A stretch of 64,000 nt of DNA, taken from Chitinophagaceae bacterium (GTDB taxonomy: Bacteria > Bacteroidota > Bacteroidia > Chitinophagales > Chitinophagaceae). Location of the stretch: positions 1-64,000 of the forward strand of contig CANGIT010000012.1 of the NCBI GenBank assembly GCA_947454155.1, written 5' to 3'. Shown piece after piece: positions 58,306-64,000 of the stretch. Below the pieces are notes generated by a model. That model was not told the DNA's origin. It made no database searches and saw nothing but the letters and a program-made list of their open reading frames with translations. The position numbers were made by a program, and so were the translations under genes. Position 1 is the first letter of the stretch, and every line of letters begins with the position of its first letter.

Positions 58306-58998
58306 GTGAAAAAGAAAGTCAACAAGATGAAAACGACAATCATTGCTGCCATCCTGCTTATTGCAGGAGCAATCACCTACATTGTGGTGCCCACTAAAAA
58401 AAATTCAAACATGAATTTCAGACAAAGAGTAACAAAGGTTTTTTATCCGTTGATCATGAAGTTGAGTCCTTCAAACAGCCTGACCAATGTAGGAGATCAT
58501 CAGGTGAAACCTATCGTTGATTTCTACACACTGAACGCGCAACTGATTGATGGCACCGTACTCAATTTTTCAACCCTCAAGGGAAAGAAGATCATGCTGG
58601 TCAATACAGCTTCTGATTGCGGCTTTACGGCGCAGTATGAGGCGCTGGAAAACTTGTATCAACAACATAAAGACAGTCTCGTGATCATCGGATTTCCGGC
58701 CAATGATTTCGGCAACCAGGAAAAATATTCCAATGAAAAGATTGCTGGATTTTGTAAAAAAAATTATGGTGTCACCTTTCCGCTGGCTGCCAAAGCTGTG
58801 GTGGTCAGCAACAAAAACCAGCATCCTGTTTACCAATGGCTTACCGACGCCTCACGCAACGGCTGGAATCATCAGTCACCCACCTGGAATTTCTGCAAGT
58901 ATCTGATAGATGAAAAAGGCACGCTTGTAGGATTTTACAATTCAAGTGTGCAACCGGAGGAGGTGTTGGTTAGTGTTTGTTATCATTCAGGTTTGTGA
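58306..58998 (+). CDS. Glutathione peroxidase family protein, membrane-anchored
   Basis: Product of 230 residues from GTG 58306 (an ATG at 58327 is a possible alternative). One N-terminal membrane segment (about 10-29) sets it in the envelope, facing the periplasm. Peroxidatic Cys in NTASDCGFTAQYEALE. The usual FPCNQFG motif reads FPANDFGNQE, so the catalytic Gln is Asp; the second Cys (IAGFCKKNYGVTFPL) suits a thioredoxin-dependent cycle; WNF is kept (PTWNFCKYLI). The stop codon lies within the first unit of a TTTGTRA heptamer repeat. Confidence 0.9.
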   Translation: MKKKVNKMKTTIIAAILLIAGAITYIVVPTKKNSNMNFRQRVTKVFYPLIMKLSPSNSLTNVGDHQVKPIVDFYTLNAQLIDGTVLNFSTLKGKKIMLVNTASDCGFTAQYEALENLYQQHKDSLVIIGFPANDFGNQEKYSNEKIAGFCKKNYGVTFPLAAKAVVVSNKNQHPVYQWLTDASRNGWNHQSPTWNFCKYLIDEKGTLVGFYNSSVQPEEVLVSVCYHSGL

Positions 58999-59070
58999 TT
59001 TGTAATTTGTGATGAAGGAATGTCGCTGTTAATTTTGTATTTGGCTATTACCCCAATCACTAATCACAAA
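58992..59070. repeat. TTTGTRA heptamers with inverted partner between gpx and dusB
   Basis: TTTGTGA, TTTGTAA, TTTGTGA (58992-59012); TTTGTGATT (58992-59000) pairs with AATCACAAA (59062-59070). The hairpin sits between two convergent genes and may end both transcripts. The first unit supplies the stop of the peroxidase gene. Confidence 0.7.
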
Positions 59071-59080
59071 TAAAAAAAAT

Positions 59081-60118
59081 CTACAACGGACAGTTCTGAT
59101 GATAGTCGATGATTTCGATGGGAATGTGCGGAAACTGATAATCCTTGTAATGTGCGGTAATTTCATCCAGTACTTCGTTGATGGCTTCCGGTGAGGTAAG
59201 GGTCACCAAACGGTACCTGAATTCTTTGATGCCGGGCAAGCCTTTGAGATAATTGGTATAATGCCTGCGCATTTCGTTGATGCCCACCACGGGGCCTTTC
59301 CATTCGATGGAGCGTTGCAGATGTTTTTTGCAAACCTGCACGCGTTCTTCGAGGGTAGGGGGAGGCAAGATGGTTTTGTCTTTGAGGTAGGCTTTGATTT
59401 CTCTGAATATCCAGGGATAACCGATGGCGGCTCGTCCAATCATGATGCCGTCTACGCCAAATCTATTTTTATAGTCCAGTGCTTTTTGCGGTGAATCGAT
59501 ATCGCCATTGCCGAAAATGGGAATGTTGATCCTGGGATTGTTTTTCACTTTGGCGATAAGGGTCCAATCGGCCTCGCCTTTATACAATTGCGCTCTGGTT
59601 CTGCCATGGATGGAAAGCGCCTTGATGCCCACATCCTGCAGTCTTTCCGCTACTTCTTCTATGTTCTTGCTGTTTTCATCCCAGCCCAGTCGCGTTTTTA
59701 CGGTAACAGGCAGAGAGGTACTCTTTACAACGGCTTCGGTTAAACGCACCATGAGGTCGATGTCTTTCAACACACCGGCACCCGCACCTTTGCTCACCAC
59801 TTTTTTTACCGGACAACCAAAATTGATGTCCACCAGATCGGGGTTCACTGTTTCGCAAATCCGCGCACTCATGGCCATGGCTTCTTCATCTCCGCCGAAT
59901 ATCTGTATGCCGAAGGGTCTTTCCTCTTCGGTGAAATCCAGTTTCTTCTTGCTCTTCATGGCATCTCTGATCAGCCCTTCACTGCTGATGAATTCGCTGT
60001 ACATCAGATCGGCACCATTGTCTTTGCAAACCGCACGGAAAGGCGGGTCGCTCACATCTTCCATGGGAGCCAGCAGCAGCGGGAATTCGGGTAATACGAT
60101 GTTGCCGATTTTGGGCAT
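59081..60118 (-). CDS. dusB: tRNA-dihydrouridine synthase (DusB-like)
   Basis: Product of 345 residues from Met at 60118 (upstream codons to 60169 are open but overlap the divergent gene's region). FMN-barrel motifs: LAPMEDVSDPPFR, VDINFGCPVKKVVSKGAGAGVL with the catalytic Cys, TVKTRLGWDE, SIHGRTRAQLYKGEADW, and GNGDIDSP / GIMIGRAAIGYPWIF. Reduces uridines in tRNA D-loops. Single gene, transcribed towards gpx. Confidence 0.94.
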   Translation of the reverse strand: MPKIGNIVLPEFPLLLAPMEDVSDPPFRAVCKDNGADLMYSEFISSEGLIRDAMKSKKKLDFTEEERPFGIQIFGGDEEAMAMSARICETVNPDLVDINFGCPVKKVVSKGAGAGVLKDIDLMVRLTEAVVKSTSLPVTVKTRLGWDENSKNIEEVAERLQDVGIKALSIHGRTRAQLYKGEADWTLIAKVKNNPRINIPIFGNGDIDSPQKALDYKNRFGVDGIMIGRAAIGYPWIFREIKAYLKDKTILPPPTLEERVQVCKKHLQRSIEWKGPVVGINEMRRHYTNYLKGLPGIKEFRYRLVTLTSPEAINEVLDEITAHYKDYQFPHIPIEIIDYHQNCPL

Positions 60119-60163
60119 ATGATTAGTATATTGCAGCGCGAAAGTAAGCATTAAACCTCGGCT

Positions 60164-61147
60164 ATGCAATATAAAAGCAATAAAGGATTCACGGGTTGGG
60201 GACAGTTTGGCATGCTCCTGCTGTTTACCGGAATCGGTATGTTTCTGGGTTCAATTGTGCAAGTGGTCATGAGCTTATCCATCATTCCCGACGGCACGCC
60301 ATTCGAAAAGATGGGTGATGCGATTTTGATAGCGATGAAAAACCCCGAAAATGTTGGCTTACTGAGATGGATTCAGTTTGTGAGTACCATTTTCATGTTC
60401 ATGCTTCCAGCTGTCACCTACTCTTTCGTCACCAATGGAAAGGAAATGATATGGATGGGATTCAGCCGATACATCAGCATCTATCAAATCATCCTCGGTT
60501 TTCTGATCATTTTTACGGCCGGCCTGCTGGGAGGTCCATTGCAGGATATATCACAACGTATGCTGGCTCATTTTCCTTCATTCGATGCGCTTGCACAAAG
60601 AATGGAAAATCTGTACAACGACCAGATTCAGGCGATGGGGCATCTCAACAGTACTACCGATTTTATGTTGGCACTTGTGATCATGGCTTTTTTACCGGCT
60701 GTGTTTGAAGAACTTTTTTTCAGGGCCACGATGCAAACCCTTTTTGTGAAATGGTGGAAAAAGCCGCTGTTGGCTATCATCGTCACCTCGCTTATTTTCA
60801 GTCTGGTTCATGCTTCCATTTATCTTTTTTTCACCCGAGCCTTGTTGGGTTTCGCTTTGGGCCTCATGTACCATCATACCAAAAACATCTGGGTGAATGT
60901 TGTGGCACATTTCATGAACAACGCCATCGCCACCGCACAACTTTATGTGTTAAGTCAAAAGCATGTAAAAATTGCTCCGGAGAATATGGACATGAAAGTG
61001 GATGGGTGGATGGGCATCATCGCTTTAGTTGTGTTGGTTTTCCTTTTTAACATACTGAAAAAATATTCTGAAGTCAACAAGATGCGCATATATACCAGAG
61101 AACAATCGCTGATGGCTCATTATGAGTCAGGACACCCATTTGCCTGA
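60164..61147 (+). CDS. CPBP family intramembrane metalloprotease
   Basis: Product of 327 residues, multi-spanning (about eight hydrophobic helices). Family active-site motifs: EELFFRATMQTLF (EE-x3-R), SLVHASIYLFFTRALLGFALGLMYHHTKNIWVNVVAHFMNNAIA with the conserved His residues. Related to Rce1 and Abi/CAAX-type proteases; may process membrane or immunity peptides. Divergent from dusB with 45 bases between; cdsA follows after 64 bases. Confidence 0.9.
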   Translation: MQYKSNKGFTGWGQFGMLLLFTGIGMFLGSIVQVVMSLSIIPDGTPFEKMGDAILIAMKNPENVGLLRWIQFVSTIFMFMLPAVTYSFVTNGKEMIWMGFSRYISIYQIILGFLIIFTAGLLGGPLQDISQRMLAHFPSFDALAQRMENLYNDQIQAMGHLNSTTDFMLALVIMAFLPAVFEELFFRATMQTLFVKWWKKPLLAIIVTSLIFSLVHASIYLFFTRALLGFALGLMYHHTKNIWVNVVAHFMNNAIATAQLYVLSQKHVKIAPENMDMKVDGWMGIIALVVLVFLFNILKKYSEVNKMRIYTREQSLMAHYESGHPFA

Positions 61148-61211
61148 TCCCATCATGCCAAATGATACTTGCGTAACTCAATAATTCTACATCAACATCA
61201 TCAACTTTACA

Positions 61212-61892
61212 ATGGCTTTAGATATTTCCACCTTCAAAACCCGTGCACTCACCGCCCTCATATTTGTTGTCGTGATGCTCGGTGGTTTGCTTTTTCATCC
61301 ATTGGCGTTTCGGGTATTGATGGCGCTGATCATGGCCGGCTGTGGTTATGAGTTTGTTCAAATTGTGCGACTCATCACCCAAAAGACATATGCAAGTTTA
61401 ATGCTGGTGATTATTCCCTACATCATTCTGCCGATGGTGATGTTGTATGACCTGGGAATGCATTCACCCGTTTCTTCCGAAAAGTATTCTCCCTTGCTGC
61501 CATGTGGAATTATCTTTTCGATTTGGATCAACGATACCATGGCTTACATTGTTGGCTCTTTGATAGGTAGGACTCCACTCAGTAAAGTTTCTCCCAAGAA
61601 AACCATTGAAGGCACACTGGGTGGAATTGTTTTGGCTGTGGCCACCATCACTTTTCTGGGCACGATAATTCCTTCGGCAAAAATCATCAGCGGAAAAGAA
61701 TGGGCCATCATCTCACTGCTTTGCGCAGTCATGGGTACCCTTGGTGATCTTATCGAAAGCAAATTGAAACGTACCGCCGGCATCAAAGATAGTGGCAGTA
61801 TCCTACCCGGGCATGGCGGATTCCTGGATCGCTTCGACTCACTCTTGTTGGCTGTACCAGCCGTTTGGATTTATGTGAAATGGCTGATGTGA
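61212..61892 (+). CDS. cdsA: Phosphatidate cytidylyltransferase, short form
   Basis: Product of 226 residues. The CdsA signature is perfect: SKLKRTAGIKDSGSILPGHG followed by GFLDRFDSL. WINDTMAYIVGSLIGRTPLSKVSPKKTIEG is also intact. It makes CDP-diacylglycerol for all phospholipids. The family is usually 260-300 residues; here the N-terminal membrane half is shortened, several helices between GYEFVQI and the WINDTMAYIVG block being absent or reduced. The psd gene follows in the same direction, keeping phospholipid genes together. Confidence 0.9.
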   Translation: MALDISTFKTRALTALIFVVVMLGGLLFHPLAFRVLMALIMAGCGYEFVQIVRLITQKTYASLMLVIIPYIILPMVMLYDLGMHSPVSSEKYSPLLPCGIIFSIWINDTMAYIVGSLIGRTPLSKVSPKKTIEGTLGGIVLAVATITFLGTIIPSAKIISGKEWAIISLLCAVMGTLGDLIESKLKRTAGIKDSGSILPGHGGFLDRFDSLLLAVPAVWIYVKWLM

Positions 61893-61998
61893 TTGAGGTT
61901 TTACTGAAATATCCTGATGGCAGGTATTGTTTCTTTCTTCAAATCAATCTTACGCTTTACACTCTTCTTCTTACATTTGCGCTTTAAAAATTTTAATC

Positions 61999-62658
61999 AT
62001 GACCATACATCGCGAAGGATATAAGTCGATAGGCTGGGTGGGCCTGGTGCTGCTGGTGCTGAACATCGTTTGTTACAAACTGATGTGTTGCTGTTCTTGC
62101 AACTGGATCTGCAACATCTTTGCAGGAATCTCTTTGATTTTCTTTTTGTTTGTTGTTTCATTTTTCAGAATTCCTTCCCGCAAACTGACCATTGACGACA
62201 AAGCGGTGGTGTCTCCCTGCGATGGAAAAGTGGTGGTGATTGAAGAGGTAGTTGATGAGGAATATTTCAAAGAAAAGCGCTTACAGGTTTCCATCTTCAT
62301 GAGCCCCGCCAATGTACACGTGAACAGAAACCCGGTTTCGGGCCAAGTGGTGTACAATCAGTATCACAAAGGAAAATACCTGGTGGCCTGGAATCCCAAA
62401 TCATCTACCGAAAATGAAAGACATTCTGTGGTGATAAAAAAAGGCAATACCGAAATTCTGGTGAAGCAAATTGCGGGCGCTGTGGCCAAACGTATAGTAA
62501 ATTACCTTTCAGTGGGCCAGGAAGTTAAACAAACGGAGGAATTGGGTTTTATTAAATTCGGCAGTCGTGTAGATTTGCTGTTGCCTGTGGGCACAAAGAT
62601 CGATGTGGCGCTCAATGAAGTGGTCAAAGGGGGTGTTTCTGTTATCGCCACACTCTGA
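61999..62658 (+). CDS. psd: Phosphatidylserine decarboxylase family protein
   Basis: Product of 219 residues from ATG 61999 (the open frame upstream has no family match). N-terminal hydrophobic pair of helices with a CCCSCNWIC segment, then VSPCDGKVVVIEEV, the His motif SPANVHVNRNPVSG, and the self-cleavage site in IKFGSRVDLLLP (Gly-Ser giving the pyruvoyl group). The GS rather than LGST form is typical of the short PSD type. Makes phosphatidylethanolamine, downstream of CdsA. Confidence 0.92.
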   Translation: MTIHREGYKSIGWVGLVLLVLNIVCYKLMCCCSCNWICNIFAGISLIFFLFVVSFFRIPSRKLTIDDKAVVSPCDGKVVVIEEVVDEEYFKEKRLQVSIFMSPANVHVNRNPVSGQVVYNQYHKGKYLVAWNPKSSTENERHSVVIKKGNTEILVKQIAGAVAKRIVNYLSVGQEVKQTEELGFIKFGSRVDLLLPVGTKIDVALNEVVKGGVSVIATL

Positions 62659-62730
62659 TTTTTTTTAACAAGGCAATCATTGTGTCTGTAAAAATTAATT
62701 CCTATTTTTATTGTCTTAAAAAATAACATC

Positions 62731-62910
62731 ATGAAAAAATTATTATTACTCGCCACTGCCGCTTTCCTGGTTAGTGGAGTTGCTTTTTCTCAGGATCATG
62801 AGAAAAAATGTGCAAAAGGAAAAACCTGCTGCAACAAATCTAAAAAATCTTGCTGCAAGGATAAGAAGAAAGCAGAAGGTGAATCGGATGCAGAAAAGAA
62901 ATCTAACTAA
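62731..62910 (+). CDS. Small exported Cys/Lys-rich peptide
   Basis: Product of 59 residues, unrecognised family. Signal peptide (LLLLATAAFLVSGVAFS, cleaved before QDH), leaving a mature peptide of about 38 residues with five Cys (KKCAKGKTCCNKSKKSCCKD), about a third Lys, then an acidic Glu/Ser tail. Paired CC motifs suggest metal binding or disulfide crosslinking; inference only. It follows psd by 72 bases and is followed by a strong terminator. Confidence 0.7.
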   Translation: MKKLLLLATAAFLVSGVAFSQDHEKKCAKGKTCCNKSKKSCCKDKKKAEGESDAEKKSN

Positions 62911-62920
62911 TTCGCTTCTC

Positions 62921-62954
62921 AAAAAAAACCTCTCAGAAACGAGAGGTTTTTTAT
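62921..62954 (+). terminator. Terminator after the Cys/Lys-rich peptide gene (bidirectional)
   Basis: AAAACCTCTC and GAGAGGTTTT form a stem around AGAAAC, with A8 before and T6 after, so it can also stop the convergent gene. Confidence 0.85.
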
Positions 62955-63659
62955 TTACAGGATATTTTCCAGTTCTTTCAGGTCATGAATGATATGGGTG
63001 GGTTTGATGTCTGTTGAAGCTTTGATATGATTGACAAATATCGCATCCATGCCTGCATTCAAAGCCCCCGTGATGTCGGCTTCCAGGTTATCGCCGATCA
63101 TGATGGAAGCGCTCATGGTAGTGCCCGCTTTGCGGATGGCATATTCAAAAATTTCTTTTTCCGGCTTCATGCTGTTGCTCGCTTCGGAAGTGATCACATG
63201 CGTGAAGAAATGATCGATCTTGCTGTTTCTGATCTTGTTCCATTGTGTCTTTTCAAAGCCATTGGTAATAAGGTGTATCGAATATTTTTTTTGTGACAGA
63301 TAAGCCAAAATCTCATGGGCATGCGGAAACATGCCTTGCTGGGTGGGCAGGATCTCAAGAAAAGCGGCACTCATTTTTTTAGACAACTCCTCATCACCGA
63401 TCTTGTAATCGAGCAGGGTGCGCCACATTCTACGCCATTTGAGCTCGTCGGCTGTGATGAATCCTTTCTGGTATCTTTCCCAAAGCAGTTTGTTGTGAAC
63501 GGCATATTTTTCGAAAAAATCTTCAAAACCGCAAGCTAACTTATGGTCAAGTTCAAAATCTTCAAAAACAGCCTTCATGGTGAGTTGGGCATTGGCATCA
63601 AAATCCCAGAGGGTATGGTCCAAATCAAAAAAAATGTGTTCGTATCTTTTTGTCGTCAT
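62955..63659 (-). CDS. HAD hydrolase, YjjG-type pyrimidine nucleotidase
   Basis: Product of 234 residues. HAD motif I FFDLDHTLWDFD (nucleophile Asp and acid Asp), a helical cap (ADELKWRRMWRTLLDYKIGDEEL), motif II LITNGF, motif III Lys in SMKPEKEIFEYA, motif IV MIGDNLEADITGALNAGMD. The DHTLWDF start and cap fit YjjG, which removes phosphate from non-canonical pyrimidine nucleotides. Cytoplasmic, single gene. Confidence 0.9.
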   Translation of the reverse strand: MTTKRYEHIFFDLDHTLWDFDANAQLTMKAVFEDFELDHKLACGFEDFFEKYAVHNKLLWERYQKGFITADELKWRRMWRTLLDYKIGDEELSKKMSAAFLEILPTQQGMFPHAHEILAYLSQKKYSIHLITNGFEKTQWNKIRNSKIDHFFTHVITSEASNSMKPEKEIFEYAIRKAGTTMSASIMIGDNLEADITGALNAGMDAIFVNHIKASTDIKPTHIIHDLKELENIL

Positions 63660-63787
63660 AACAATTTGGATGGGTTGTAATTATCTTTGGACCGGTAAGG
63701 TAAAGATAATCGTTCAATTTTCGGAGTCATGTCCCAACGTTGGATTGACGAGGTAAAGTATAACAGTTTTTCTATAAAATCATCATC

Positions 63788-64000
63788 ATGAATGTAGTGA
63801 TCACAGGTGCAAGCAAAGGTATTGGAAAGGCCTTGGCCATCAGATTTGTAAAAGAAGGTCATCAGGTTTTTCTTTCGGCACGAACAGCGACTCAGCTGAA
63901 TACCACCCGTGATGAAATCAAAGCCGCTTATCCCGAAGCAGGCATACATGTATTTTGCGGCGACATGTCGAAACAACCGGAGGCAAAAGCATTTGCCGAT
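63788..64000 (+). CDS. Short-chain dehydrogenase/reductase (3' end outside window)
   Basis: The first 71 codons are seen. Starts MNVVITGASKGIGKALAIRF with the TGxxxGIG cofactor loop at residues 6-12 and a CGDMS cofactor-specificity acid near residue 60. The frame stays open to the end of the window. The catalytic YxxxK part lies beyond it. Divergent from the YjjG gene. Confidence 0.85.
   Translation, partial: MNVVITGASKGIGKALAIRFVKEGHQVFLSARTATQLNTTRDEIKAAYPEAGIHVFCGDMSKQPEAKAFAD

Overview
The window comes from a member of the Bacteroidetes, most likely a Chitinophagaceae-type species. The evidence is two secreted proteins with type IX secretion (Por) C-terminal sorting domains, the gliding lipoprotein GldH, many OmpA/TonB-type outer-membrane barrels, the bacteroidete gene order uppS-bamA-ompH-ompH-murI, TAnnTTTG promoter elements that often lie only a few bases before the start codon, and few Shine-Dalgarno sites. 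It is chromosomal, about two thirds housekeeping and envelope genes, with no phage, insertion sequence, integrase or CRISPR array.

Layout. 1-8.6 kb: the end of a giant T9SS cargo protein, then a complete tripartite RND efflux operon (adaptor, HAE1 pump, NodT-type channel). 8.8-13.5 kb: small hypothetical genes, a tRNA-Arg(CCG) followed by four 68-bp tRNA-derived repeats, marC, and a BtuB-like receptor under a cobalamin riboswitch. 13.8-19 kb: a TolC/HlyD pair coupled to an outer-membrane barrel, with no inner-membrane pump gene beside it. 19-21.2 kb: murU coupled to an AmgK-like kinase fused to a RapZ C-terminal domain (cell-wall sugar salvage). 21.3-31.6 kb: accessory and stress functions: HMCES/YedK, ParDE, a LamG/T9SS protein, HigA with a broken HigB, UmuDC, an SDR, a beta-flower repeat protein and a DUF3050 protein. 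31.8-44.9 kb: M16 peptidase, BI-1, pheS, hypothetical envelope proteins, 3-hydroxyacyl-CoA dehydrogenase, an epimerase that has lost its start codon, lpxD and a divergent HxlR/yceI pair. 45.8-55.1 kb: yicC, gldH, a DUF6089 barrel, uppS, bamA, two Skp/OmpH chaperones, murI, rpmH, rnpA and yidD, i.e. outer-membrane biogenesis and core growth genes. 55.2-64 kb: sodA, tadA, aldehyde dehydrogenase, glutathione peroxidase, dusB, CPBP protease, cdsA, psd, a Cys/Lys-rich peptide, a YjjG-type phosphatase and the start of an SDR.

The most unusual content is not genic. The spaces between genes carry several repeat families. (i) Heptamer arrays ATCCAGY (22, 24 and 48 units in perfect 7-bp register, plus a 3-unit remnant) are each preceded by heptamers in the opposite orientation (CTRGATN), always in the same order along the window, and fit within 0-13 bases of flanking stop codons. 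(ii) Other 7-bp-period repeats occur (CAATTAA, TTTGTRA, AATGNNR). (iii) Imperfect hairpins are built from AAACCTNCC-like units, one of which is a 9-bp microsatellite between umuD and umuC. (iv) There are two copies of a long palindrome, and a CCCCGCAGGGG repeat that has overwritten a start codon. (v) Tandem tRNA-Arg-derived units have the anticodon arm replaced by a 16-bp palindrome. I see no clearly new multi-gene enzymatic system; these repeats and the tRNA-derived array are the best candidates for something undescribed.
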